NCBI RefSeq assembly: GCF_003151075.1
Contig: NZ_CP029482.1
Location: 4,092,001 to 4,156,000, forward strand
Length of the DNA stretch: 64,000 nt
Source of the DNA: Pseudomonas sp. 31-12
GTDB lineage: Bacteria; Pseudomonadota; Gammaproteobacteria; Pseudomonadales; Pseudomonadaceae
Reading direction: 5' to 3'
Positions 34,773-43,274 of this stretch are shown piece after piece. The number at the start of each line of letters is the position of its first letter. The first letter of the stretch is position 1. The notes beneath the pieces were generated by a model. It did no database searches and was not told the origin of the DNA. It saw only the letters and a list, made by a program, of their open reading frames with translations. A program made the translations under genes and the position numbers.

Positions 34773-36098
34773 ATGTCAGCACTATCGTCTGCGGCGTTCC
34801 GTCGCTGCTTGTTAGCTGTTTCAGCAACCGCTGGTGCCGTGGCACTGGTCGCCCTCGTCTCGCCCTCTTACGCCCGGGCCGCTACACCGCCTGTGGCCGC
34901 CGCCACCGTTGAGAAGGACAGCGCCATTCGTCCTTTCAAGGTCAACATTCCTGAAGACGCGGTGGCCGATCTGCGCAAACGTGTACTGGCGACCCGTTGG
35001 CCCGACCGCGAAACGGTCAATGACCAATCTCAGGGCGTGCAGCTTGAGAAACTGCAGGCACTCGTGGGCTATTGGGGGACGCAATACGACTGGCGAAAAG
35101 TTGAAGCCCAACTCAATGCCTTGCCGATGTTCGTGACCAACATCGACGGCCTCGACATCCAGTTCATCCACGTCAAATCGAAACATCCCAACGCCCTGCC
35201 GCTGCTGCTCACCCACGGCTGGCCCGGTTCGATTCTGGAACTGACCAAAGCCATCGGCCCGTTGACCGACCCGACGGCCTACGGCGGTCGCGCCGAAGAT
35301 GCCTTTGACGTGATCATTCCTTCGATGCCCGGCTATGGCTTCTCGCAGAGACCTACCGATGGCGGCTGGGGTCCCGACCGTATCGGCGTGGCGTGGGACG
35401 TGTTGGTCAAGCGCCTGGGCTACAAGCGTTACGTGTCGCAAGGTGGCGACTGGGGATCGGTGATCGCCGACGCCATGGGGCGCCAGGCACCGCCCGGCTT
35501 GCTGGGGATCCACGTGAACATGCCGGCCACCGTGCCTGCCGATGTCGCCAAGGCAATCAACGACGGCACCTCGCCTCCCACCGGTCTGTCGGCCAAGGAG
35601 ACCGCGGCCTATGAGTCGCTGAAAACCTTCTTCGGCAAAAATGCGGCTTACGGCGCCATGATGAGCACCCGGCCACAAACAGTTGGTTACGGCTTGTCGG
35701 ATTCACCCGCAGGCCTGGCCGCATGGATGTTCGATAAATTCAACCAGTGGACCTACAGCGGCGGCGATGCGGAAAAATCCCTGACCAAGGACGAGATCCT
35801 CGACGGTATTTCGCTGTATTGGCTGACCAACAGCGCGATATCCTCCGCTCGCCTGTATTGGGAAAACAACACCAACAACTTCAACGCCGTTGAACAGAAG
35901 ACCCGGGATATCAAGATCCCTGTCGCGGTGACCGTGTTCCCTGGCGAAATCTACAAGGCGCCGAAAACCTGGACCGAACGCGCCTATCCCAACCTGATCT
36001 ATTTCAACGAAGTGGATAAGGGCGGCCATTTTGCGGCCTGGGAACAGCCTGAACTGTTCGCCAAAGAACTGCGCGCCGCCTTCCGCTCCTTGCGCTAG
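34773..36098 (+). CDS. Exported epoxide hydrolase
   Basis: The 441-residue protein has an Arg-Arg signal peptide (FRRCLLAVSATAGAVALVAL, with cleavage near YARA). An epoxide-hydrolase N-terminal (EHN) domain follows (IRPFKVNIPEDAVADLRKRV), then the hydrolase core with HGWPGS (oxyanion), GGDWGS (nucleophile Asp) and the catalytic His in KGGHFAAWEQPE. Such enzymes open epoxides to diols. The twin Arg may indicate Tat export. GGAG precedes the ATG. A GC-rich hairpin at 36113-36143 without a T run follows. Confidence 0.9.
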   Translation: MSALSSAAFRRCLLAVSATAGAVALVALVSPSYARAATPPVAAATVEKDSAIRPFKVNIPEDAVADLRKRVLATRWPDRETVNDQSQGVQLEKLQALVGYWGTQYDWRKVEAQLNALPMFVTNIDGLDIQFIHVKSKHPNALPLLLTHGWPGSILELTKAIGPLTDPTAYGGRAEDAFDVIIPSMPGYGFSQRPTDGGWGPDRIGVAWDVLVKRLGYKRYVSQGGDWGSVIADAMGRQAPPGLLGIHVNMPATVPADVAKAINDGTSPPTGLSAKETAAYESLKTFFGKNAAYGAMMSTRPQTVGYGLSDSPAGLAAWMFDKFNQWTYSGGDAEKSLTKDEILDGISLYWLTNSAISSARLYWENNTNNFNAVEQKTRDIKIPVAVTVFPGEIYKAPKTWTERAYPNLIYFNEVDKGGHFAAWEQPELFAKELRAAFRSLR

Positions 36099-36190
36099 AA
36101 ACTACGCTGCACCGGCCTGCCTATCGTCCTGATGGGCAGGCCGCACTATCGATTGGCATCTTAAAAGACATGGATCAGGCCTAATCGGTG

Positions 36191-36471
36191 TCATTCAGAA
36201 GAAGGCCGCGAGCTCGTAGCTTTGCGCTTGCGTCGAGCCTCTTCATCCTCCGCCAGAGCCTGACGAACCAGCGCCCGAGCCGCCCAGGCGGCGGCGTCGA
36301 GTGATTCTTCGACACTCGCGCCACTGATATCGCGCACGGCGATCAACGCCTCTGTACCGATGACGATCGACAGCGCCTGCTTCAGCCGTTTGCGCGCCCG
36401 GGGTGAGAGCACGTCCTTCATCGAGTCGACAATCGGCTCGATGTAGCGCTGTTCGCGGTACACGCCCATGT
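36191..36471 (-). pseudogene. TetR-family regulator, C-terminal part only
   Basis: The frame starts abruptly with DMGVYREQRYIEPIVDS. The rest (MKDVLSPRARKRLKQALSIV, DISGASVEESLDAAAWAARA) is the helical C terminus of a TetR-type regulator. No N-terminal DNA-binding helices exist upstream, because at about 36472 the sequence changes to another gene on the opposite strand. It would have been divergently transcribed from that gene, so one deletion probably removed both 5' ends and the shared promoter. Confidence 0.65.
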
Positions 36472-36472
36472 C

Positions 36473-36766
36473 AATTTGTTGGGATGGGTGTCGATGGCCC
36501 TGTTCGGGATCATCGGCACTGCACACCCGTCCATCATCGAGGGACGCATGGCCGCCACGCAGTTCTGGATGTACAACGTTGGCGTCCCGGTGATGCTCGG
36601 CGCACTGACGCTGCGGCTCAAGGGTTTCCCGTCAGTCGAGCCGTTGATTGGCGTCGCCTCAATTCTCATTGGCTGCAGCGTGCTGCTTTTTGTCTGGCTG
36701 GTGTTCTCGCGCATCGGTGTGAGGCAGCACCCGAATCGCGCCTGTCTTGACGCACAAAACACGTAG
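36473..36766 (+). pseudogene. Truncated cytochrome-oxidase-like small membrane protein, C-terminal part
   Basis: The reading frame opens with NLLGWVSMALFGIIG and includes FWMYNVGVPVMLGALTLRLK and a final hydrophobic segment. Proteins of this small four-helix family begin about 40 residues earlier with a membrane segment and a HAHLNLLGW motif. Here the sequence starts in the middle of that motif, directly at the junction with the TetR fragment. Only about 97 residues and no usual start codon remain. Confidence 0.6.
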
Positions 36767-37086
36767 CCGCTCTGGGCAGCGTCGGTGCGCGGTGAATCCG
36801 CCCCGGATCGATGGCTGCCCTGAGCTATTGGCAACTGTTCAGGTCTGCACGTCGGGCATCAACTGACCCACAGCGAACTCATGACCCGCACCGGTGTTTG
36901 GAAACCGGGAAACTTTCGCACTCAGGATCCACCACTGTGTATCATCGGCGCAGGCCGATGCTGCCCGCCGCTCGCTTCCGAAAGGAAAGGTGAAAGCATT
37001 TCTTCTCCCCCCAAATCCTGTCGCAACTCTTGAGAGTCGAGGTTTGGCAACGCGAGCACCAGAATACCTCGGCTACAGGAGGAACG
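36767..37086. other. 320-bp region with no recognisable gene
   Basis: Open frames here lack ribosome sites and family signatures. The last 20 bases hold the AGGAGG ribosome site for the glyoxalase-like gene. Since it follows the double truncation, part of it may be deletion debris. Confidence 0.6.
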
Positions 37087-37617
37087 ATGTTTTCAATCGA
37101 ACAAGCCAAGCAGATGGCCAAGAGGCTACGTGCCTCGCTTGAAGCGCGCAATCAAGAGGCGTCTCACTCAACGGCGCTTGAATTGGTAGCGCATCAATTG
37201 GGTTTCAAGGACTGGAACACCGCGTCTGCGATGCTCCCCCATGAACCGACCCAACCCCTCATTGCATTCGAAAAAGCCGTCCCGATATTGCGGATGTTCG
37301 ACGAAACCAAGGCGCGCGAGTTTTACCTTGATTTTCTAGGGTTCAGCGTCGAATTCGAACACCGATTCGAAGCAGATCTGCCGCTATACCTGGGAATCAG
37401 CCGAAACGGCCTGCAACTCCATCTTTCCGAACATCATGGCGATGCCAGCCCGGGATCGACAGTCTTTGTCCCGATGCAAAATATCGAACTGCTGCGCGAC
37501 GAATTGCAGGGCAAACGCTACGGATACGGACGGCCAGATATCGTTCAGCAAGGTTGGGGGCAAGTGCTGGAAGTCTATGACCCATTCGGCAATCGAATTC
37601 GGTTCTGCCAAAGCTAA
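37087..37617 (+). CDS. Glyoxalase-superfamily protein with N-terminal helical domain
   Basis: The 176-residue product has an N-terminal segment (about 1-50, FSIEQAKQMAKRLRASLEAR with HSTALELVAHQLGFKDWNTA) typical of one glyoxalase-related group. A VOC domain follows (about 60-175) with AREFYLDFLGF and EVYDPFGNRIRF. Metal ligands are partly conserved (H in LQLHLSEHH, E in LEVYDP). It may resemble bleomycin-resistance binders. AGGAGG lies 6-11 bases before the ATG. Confidence 0.85.
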   Translation: MFSIEQAKQMAKRLRASLEARNQEASHSTALELVAHQLGFKDWNTASAMLPHEPTQPLIAFEKAVPILRMFDETKAREFYLDFLGFSVEFEHRFEADLPLYLGISRNGLQLHLSEHHGDASPGSTVFVPMQNIELLRDELQGKRYGYGRPDIVQQGWGQVLEVYDPFGNRIRFCQS

Positions 37618-37715
37618 TCTTGCCTGGCGGGCTGGGGTGACCCAGCCTGCTTCAAGGTCAGTCGATCTGGGTACTTGTCCTATGCTCTATCTAACCCATA
37701 ACGCCAGACACTGAC

Positions 37716-38387
37716 ATGCCCGCCCCCGAATCCACCCTCCTCGACAGCTGGCACCACAACGCCCATTCCTGGATCGAAGCCATCCGCAGCGGCGCCATCG
37801 AAAGTCGCCTCACGGTCACCGACCAGGCGATCCTGCTGGCGGTGCTAGGTCGCCAACCGGAACGCGTGCTCGACCTGGGCTGCGGCGAAGGCTGGCTGTT
37901 GCGCGCATTGGCTCAACGGGGCATTGAGGCGATCGGTGTGGATGGCGATGGGACGCTGGTCGAGGCGGCGCGGGCGGCAGGCGCTTCATCGGTGCAGGTG
38001 GCGAGCTATGAAGCGTTGGTGGAAGCGAAGGTGGACATCGGCCGCGACTACGATCTGATCTGCGCCAACTTCGCGTTGCTGCACCAGGACATCATCCCGT
38101 TGCTCGCCGCCATGAACGCCCTGCTCGCCCCAGGCGGCGCGCTGGTGATTCAGACGCTGCATCCGTGGGCCGTGGCGGCGGGTGACTATCAGGACGGTTG
38201 GCGAGAAGAGACCTTTGCCGGATTCAAGGGCCAGTGGCGACCGATGCCGTGGTATTTCCGCACTCTGTCCAGTTGGCTGAATGCGCTGGACATGGCCGGT
38301 TTTCGTCTGGCCAGCCTGCAAGAACCGCAGCACCCGCAAAGTTCGGTGCCGCAGTCGTTGCTGTTGGTGGCCGAGCCGCGCCAGTGA
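37716..38387 (+). CDS. SAM-dependent methyltransferase
   Basis: The 223-residue class I methyltransferase has the SAM-binding loop VLDLGCGEGWLLRALAQRGI, followed by GVDGDGTLVEAARAAG. The acceptor is unknown. The ATG has no clear ribosome site. It is convergent with the NupG-like transporter gene (19-bp gap). Confidence 0.88.
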   Translation: MPAPESTLLDSWHHNAHSWIEAIRSGAIESRLTVTDQAILLAVLGRQPERVLDLGCGEGWLLRALAQRGIEAIGVDGDGTLVEAARAAGASSVQVASYEALVEAKVDIGRDYDLICANFALLHQDIIPLLAAMNALLAPGGALVIQTLHPWAVAAGDYQDGWREETFAGFKGQWRPMPWYFRTLSSWLNALDMAGFRLASLQEPQHPQSSVPQSLLLVAEPRQ

Positions 38388-38406
38388 GTGCGGGTCGGGG
38401 CGCTGT

Positions 38407-39639
38407 TCAGACAGTCGACTGAACAACCGCCGCCTGCCGCCCCTTGAACGCCAGCCCGAAGCAGAAAAATATCGCCAAGGCGAACCCGGCCGGGAACAAC
38501 CAGATGCTCTTCCAGTCATGGCTGCCCGTCAGCGCAAAGTGGTCGGTAACCTGCCCCGCGACCCAGAATCCGATCAGCATGCCCAAGCCGTAGGTCGCCA
38601 GGGTAATCAGGCCTTGGGCCGAACTTCTGAAGCGTTCCGGTGCTTTGGCGTCGGTGTAGATCTGGCCGGACACAAAGAAGAAGTCGTAGCAGATGCCGTG
38701 CAGGGCAATACCGGTAAACAGCATGAACGCCAGGTCGCCGTTGTTACCGTAGGCGAACAACAAGTAGCGCAAAGCCCACGCCAGCATGCCCACCAAGAGC
38801 GCAAGCTTGATCCCGAAGCGGTGAATGAACAGCGGCAGAAGCAGCATGAACAGCACTTCGGAAACCTGCCCGATGGCCATTTTTGCCGTTGGGTTGGTCA
38901 CGCCGATTTCCGCCAGGAACGGATTGGCATTCTGGTAATAAAACGCCAGCGGAATGCAGATCAGAATGGAGGCGATAAAGAACACCAGGTAGCTGCGGTC
39001 CTTCAGCAAGCTCAGGGCATCGAGCCCGAGCATTTGCTTGAGGCCGCTGCGGCCCTCTTCGGGTTTCAGTGGCGCGGTGCGCGGCAAGGTGAAGCTGTAG
39101 AGGCCGAGCACCAGAGAGGCAATCGCCGACATCAGAAAGGTGTTTCGCAGCCCGCCTGAGGAAATCATCGCCTGGGAATCCCAGGCAAACACAAAACTGA
39201 TGACCACACCGGCCACGATCCAGCCGATGGTGCCCCACACGCGGATGCGGGAGAACTCGAGAGCCGGGTCACGCATCTGCCGGAACGCCACTGAATTCAC
39301 CAGTGCCAGGGTCGGCATGTAGATCATCATGTAGGCCAGCACGTACGGGTAAAACGTGCTGAAGTCCGGCGCGCGATACAGCTGATACAGCAACACGGCG
39401 CCCACCAGGTGCAGCACCGCGAGAATGCGTTCGGCATTGAAGAATCGGTCGGCGATCAAGCCGATCACAAAGGGCGCGAGGATCGCGCCCCAGGACTGGG
39501 TCGAGAACGCCATGCCGATCTGGCCGCCGCTGGCGCCGAGGTTACTGGCGAGGAAGGTACCGAGGGTGACGAACCATCCGCCCCAGATAAAGAATTGCAG
39601 GAACATCATGGCGCTCAATCGCGCGGTCATCGTGGACAT
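38407..39639 (-). CDS. MFS nucleoside/sugar transporter (NupG-like)
   Basis: The 410-residue, twelve-helix permease has the NupG-family start (MSTMTARLSAMMFLQFFIWG) and LNSVAF-type loop after helix 4 (LVNSVAFRQM), and GTIGWIVAG. NupG itself moves nucleosides with protons. In this cluster, with sugar isomerase and Gfo/Idh genes, a polyol or sugar substrate is likelier. The start at 39639 drops a 16-residue unlikely extension. It lies 57 bp after the isomerase gene and so may be last in the operon. Confidence 0.85.
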   Translation of the reverse strand: MSTMTARLSAMMFLQFFIWGGWFVTLGTFLASNLGASGGQIGMAFSTQSWGAILAPFVIGLIADRFFNAERILAVLHLVGAVLLYQLYRAPDFSTFYPYVLAYMMIYMPTLALVNSVAFRQMRDPALEFSRIRVWGTIGWIVAGVVISFVFAWDSQAMISSGGLRNTFLMSAIASLVLGLYSFTLPRTAPLKPEEGRSGLKQMLGLDALSLLKDRSYLVFFIASILICIPLAFYYQNANPFLAEIGVTNPTAKMAIGQVSEVLFMLLLPLFIHRFGIKLALLVGMLAWALRYLLFAYGNNGDLAFMLFTGIALHGICYDFFFVSGQIYTDAKAPERFRSSAQGLITLATYGLGMLIGFWVAGQVTDHFALTGSHDWKSIWLFPAGFALAIFFCFGLAFKGRQAAVVQSTV

Positions 39640-39695
39640 AACAGTCACCGTCTTATTGTTTTTTTTGTTGGAGAGAGGAGCAAACAACGTTGTGA

Positions 39696-40793
39696 TCAGG
39701 CGTCGGGCAACCCCAGCAGTCGTCGATTGAAAGCTTCGTCCGACTGCACGCTGGCGAAATCATCGAAAGCCTTCTGCGTCTTGGTGATCATGTGCTGCTC
39801 GATGAACGCCGCCCCTTGCGCAGCGCCCTGGGCGGAATCCTTGAGGCAACACTCCCACTCGAGCACGGCCCAGCCGCTGAAGTCGTATTGAGTCAATTTG
39901 CTGAAGATCGACTTGAAATCGATCTGGCCATCGCCCAGCGAGCGGAAACGCCCCGGCCGCTCGACCCAGCCCTGATAACCGCCGTAGACGCCCGAACGGG
40001 CATCGGGCCGGAACTCGGCATCCTTGACGTGGAACATGCGGATGCGCGCGTGGTAGCGATCGATGAAACCCAGGTAGTCCATTTGCTGCAGCAGCAGATG
40101 GCTGGGGTCATACAAAATTGCGGCCCGTGGATGGTGATCAACCGCCTCCAGAAAACGCTCGAACGAGGCGCCGTCGTGCAGGTCCTCGCCGGGGTGGATT
40201 TCGTAGCACAGGTCGACACCGGCCTCCTCGAAGCAATCAAGAATCGGCAACCAGCGTTTCGCCAGTTCGGCAAAACCTTGTTCGACCAACCCGCTTGGGC
40301 GTTGCGGCCATGGGTAGACATAGGGCCACAGCAGCGCGCCGGAAAAAGTCGCATGGGCCTTCAACCCCAAGCGCTGACTGGCGCGGGCAGCGAGCTTCAA
40401 CTGCTCGATCGCCCACTCGGTGCGCGCCTGGGGCTGGCCGCGTAAATGCGCCGGGGCAAAGTCGTCAAACAAGGTGTCGAACGCCGGATGCACCGCCACC
40501 AATTGGCCTTGCAGGTGCGTCGACAACTCGCTGATCTCGACGCCTGCTTTAGCGCAGACGGCTTTCAATTCGTCGCAGTAATCCTGGCTGTCGGCGGCGC
40601 GAGCCAAGTCGATGTACTGCGTGCCCAGGGTCGGCAATTGAATGGCTTTGTAGCCTTGGGACGCCGCCCACTGGGCGATATTGGCCAGTGTATCGAACGG
40701 CGCTTCGGCGGACATGAACTGCGCGAGGAAGATCCCCGGGCCGCGCAGGCCTGCTTGAGATGAAGGGTTCACGGTTGAGTGCTCCGGGTTCAT
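39696..40793 (-). CDS. Sugar phosphate isomerase/epimerase (TIM barrel)
   Basis: The 365-residue AP-endonuclease-2-fold protein shows the metal-binding sequence YEIHPGEDLHDG, YDPSHLLLQ and HVKDAEFR at the expected barrel positions, and WECCLKDSA near the end. It probably isomerises or epimerises a keto-sugar or inositol derivative. The start overlaps the stop of the Gfo/Idh gene (ATGA at 40790-40793); the longer frame reaching 41027 lies inside that gene. Confidence 0.9.
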   Translation of the reverse strand: MNPEHSTVNPSSQAGLRGPGIFLAQFMSAEAPFDTLANIAQWAASQGYKAIQLPTLGTQYIDLARAADSQDYCDELKAVCAKAGVEISELSTHLQGQLVAVHPAFDTLFDDFAPAHLRGQPQARTEWAIEQLKLAARASQRLGLKAHATFSGALLWPYVYPWPQRPSGLVEQGFAELAKRWLPILDCFEEAGVDLCYEIHPGEDLHDGASFERFLEAVDHHPRAAILYDPSHLLLQQMDYLGFIDRYHARIRMFHVKDAEFRPDARSGVYGGYQGWVERPGRFRSLGDGQIDFKSIFSKLTQYDFSGWAVLEWECCLKDSAQGAAQGAAFIEQHMITKTQKAFDDFASVQSDEAFNRRLLGLPDA

Positions 40794-41956
40794 TGAGGGC
40801 AGACCAGTTCGGTCCATTTCGTGTCGCCACGATGATTGGCAATCACCGCTTCGATGAAGGCCATGCCACGCAGCCCGACATCGATGCCCGGTACGCCGGG
40901 GGCTTCGTTGCCGTTGACGTTGCTGCGGATCGCGTTGGCGAAATCGCCGTAGAGGTTGGCCATGGCTTCCAGATAGCCCTCGGGATGCCCCGCCGGCAAA
41001 CGCATGCGCCGGGTCGCGGCGTCGCACAACCAGGATTGGCCGACACCGGAGCGCAGCACGCGCATGGGTTGATCAAGGGAACGATGGATCAGGCTCGCCG
41101 GTTCTTCCTGACGCCATTCCAGGCCGCCCTTATCGCCGTAGATGCGGATCTTAAACGGGTTCTCTTCGCCCGCGCAGACCTGGCTGGCAATCAACACGCC
41201 ACTCGCGCCGTCGGCCATCTTGAACAGCATCGCGGCGTCATCGTCCAGTTGCCGACTGGCGATATGGGTATTCAACATTGCGCACAGGTGCTGGATGGGT
41301 TGGTCCGCGACGAATTCGGCCAATGAAAAGGCATGGGTGCCGATATCGCCGATGCAGCCGCCCAGGCCGGACTGCTCAGGCAGATCGCGCCAGCCAGCCT
41401 GCTTGTTGCCCTGCCCCGCCACATCCTCGCTCAACCAGCCTTGGGGGTACTCGACAATCACTTTGCGCACGGTGCCGATCACGCCGTCGCGAACCATTTG
41501 CCGCGCCTGCCAGACCATCGGATAGCCCAGGTACGTGTGGGCCAGGCCATAGAGGCGATCACTGCGCTCAAGCACAGCCTTGAGCGGCAGCAACTCCGCC
41601 AGATTCAACGCCGCCGGTTTCTCGCTGAACACATGAAAGCCCGCGCTCAGCGCCTGGCTGGCAATCGGGGCGTGCAGGTGATTGGGGGTGACAATGATCA
41701 GCAGCTCCATGCGCTGGTCGGTGGGCAGCGCGCGCTCGGCCTCCAGCATCTGCTGCCAATCGCTGTAGCAGCGCGATGCGGACAAGCCCAGCGCGGCACC
41801 GGTGTCCTGATTGTTGCGGGCATCGCGGCTGAACGCGCCACACACCAGTTCAAAACGACCATCGAGCCCGGCAGCCTGGCGGTGGGCCTGCCCGATGAAG
41901 GCACCCTCCCCGCCACCGACAAAGCCCATTCTTATTTTTGCCACTGGAACAGTCAT
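40790..41956 (-). CDS. Gfo/Idh/MocA-family oxidoreductase
   Basis: The 388-residue dehydrogenase has a Rossmann nucleotide loop (IRMGFVGGGEGAFIGQAHRQ) and the family catalytic motif EKPAAL, with GGCIGDIGTHAFSLAEF. It would oxidise a sugar or cyclic polyol. The gene opens an operon that continues into the isomerase and the transporter, and lies 50-80 bp from a LacI operator. AGAGAAG is the only ribosome-like site. Confidence 0.92.
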   Translation of the reverse strand: MTVPVAKIRMGFVGGGEGAFIGQAHRQAAGLDGRFELVCGAFSRDARNNQDTGAALGLSASRCYSDWQQMLEAERALPTDQRMELLIIVTPNHLHAPIASQALSAGFHVFSEKPAALNLAELLPLKAVLERSDRLYGLAHTYLGYPMVWQARQMVRDGVIGTVRKVIVEYPQGWLSEDVAGQGNKQAGWRDLPEQSGLGGCIGDIGTHAFSLAEFVADQPIQHLCAMLNTHIASRQLDDDAAMLFKMADGASGVLIASQVCAGEENPFKIRIYGDKGGLEWRQEEPASLIHRSLDQPMRVLRSGVGQSWLCDAATRRMRLPAGHPEGYLEAMANLYGDFANAIRSNVNGNEAPGVPGIDVGLRGMAFIEAVIANHRGDTKWTELVCPQ

Positions 41957-42016
41957 CGCAATTCTTCTCTGTTTGAGGCGGCTTCAGACGGCTTTAAAGG
42001 GATGAAACCTCAAGCC

Positions 42017-42034
42017 GATGTAACCGGTTACATC
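42017..42034. promoter_or_regulatory. LacI-type operator in the divergent sugar-cluster promoter
   Basis: GATGTAACCGGTTACATC is a perfect 18-bp palindrome with the CG centre typical of LacI/PurR operators. It lies between the Gfo/Idh gene (minus) and lacI (plus), so it can repress both. Confidence 0.85.
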
Positions 42035-42156
42035 ATGGCGGAAATTTAGGCTCTGTTTGACGAGGTGTCAAACCCCGAATGAATCGCCAGGAAAATTTCA
42101 GGGTGGCCTCGACCTGCGCTAAGCTCGCCGCTGCACAGTTCGTTAACGAGGTGGTC

Positions 42157-43161
42157 TTGTCCAATATCCGCGAAGTAGCCAGGCTGGCCGGTGTTTCCGT
42201 CGCCACGGTGTCCAGGACGCTGAAGTCGCCTGAGCGCGTGCTCCCCGACACGCGCGACAAGGTCAACGCCGCCGTGGAAAAAGCCGGTTATCGACCAAAC
42301 CTCATGGCGGTGCAATTTCGTTCGCGCAGAACCGGCAACCTGGTGATTCTGGTGCCGACTGTCGCCAACACCTTTTTCGCCAAGGTGATCAGCGGCGCGC
42401 AACAGGCCGCCCAGCTCGCCGGTTATCGGCTGTTGCTGTGCGACACCCAGGGTCGGGAAGAGATCGAACGGGAATTTGCCGAATTGGTGTACGCCCATCA
42501 AGCCGATGGCGTGATCCAGCTGCGCGCCTACGATCCTTTCGAAGCGCCCTTCCCCAGCGCCGAATTGCCGCCAATCGTCAATGCCTGCGAGGTGATTCAG
42601 GGCGGTCGTCATCCCACCATCAGCCTCGACAACCGCGCAGCCGCCAAGGCCATGACCGAGCATTTGATCGAACTCGGCCACCGCCGCATCGGCCTGATCA
42701 AAGGCCCGAAAAGCAGCCCGCTGACCCGTGATCGCGTGGCCGGTTATCAAGACGCCTTGCATCAGGCCGGCATCGCGTCGGACCCCGCGCTGATCTGCCA
42801 TGGCGATTTCAGTCTCAAGGCCGGCGATGACGGTGCCGCCGCGATGCTGGATTTGCCCGACCGCCCCACGGCGCTGTTTTGCGAAAACGATGAAATGGCC
42901 ATCGGTGCGTTGAAACGCATCAAGCAACAGGGCCTGCGAGTGCCCGAGGACATTTCATTGGTGGGTTTCGACGACATCCCCTTCGCTGCGTACTGCGATC
43001 CGCCCCTGACGACCATCTCGCAACCCGCCGAAATCTTTGGCCAGAAAGCCGTGGAGATGTTGATAGCGCTGATCGAGAAGAAACCGATCGCACAACGGCA
43101 TGTGGTGTTGCCGTTTGAATTGACGTTGCGCAACAGCACGGCGGTGGTCAGGGAGCGCTGA
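42157..43161 (+). CDS. LacI-family repressor
   Basis: This 334-residue regulator starts SNIREVARLAGVSVATVSRT after a TTG codon at 42157, with GAGG five bases upstream. This choice gives the usual LacI length and puts the helix-turn-helix at the N terminus; the longer frame to 42079 adds 26 residues that do not belong to the family. Next come the hinge (GYRPNLMAVQFRSR) and a periplasmic-binding-like sugar domain. It is the obvious controller of the sugar cluster on its left through the 42017-42034 operator. Confidence 0.88.
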   Translation: MSNIREVARLAGVSVATVSRTLKSPERVLPDTRDKVNAAVEKAGYRPNLMAVQFRSRRTGNLVILVPTVANTFFAKVISGAQQAAQLAGYRLLLCDTQGREEIEREFAELVYAHQADGVIQLRAYDPFEAPFPSAELPPIVNACEVIQGGRHPTISLDNRAAAKAMTEHLIELGHRRIGLIKGPKSSPLTRDRVAGYQDALHQAGIASDPALICHGDFSLKAGDDGAAAMLDLPDRPTALFCENDEMAIGALKRIKQQGLRVPEDISLVGFDDIPFAAYCDPPLTTISQPAEIFGQKAVEMLIALIEKKPIAQRHVVLPFELTLRNSTAVVRER

Positions 43162-43274
43162 CACTCGCAGGGTCAGAGCACCGCCGCATGCTCAAAAAAA
43201 TGGAAACCTCACGCATTCGGTGGAACCTAGCCGGAGCGCCAGCCTCGGATATATAAATCTGCGTGGGTGAACAC

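Noticed and set aside
36113..36143. Rho-independent terminator after the epoxide hydrolase
   Set aside because: The hairpin is perfect but no T run follows, so termination is unproven.
39696..41027. 443-residue version of the isomerase
   Set aside because: The extra N terminus lies inside the Gfo/Idh gene in another frame and is low-complexity Arg-rich.
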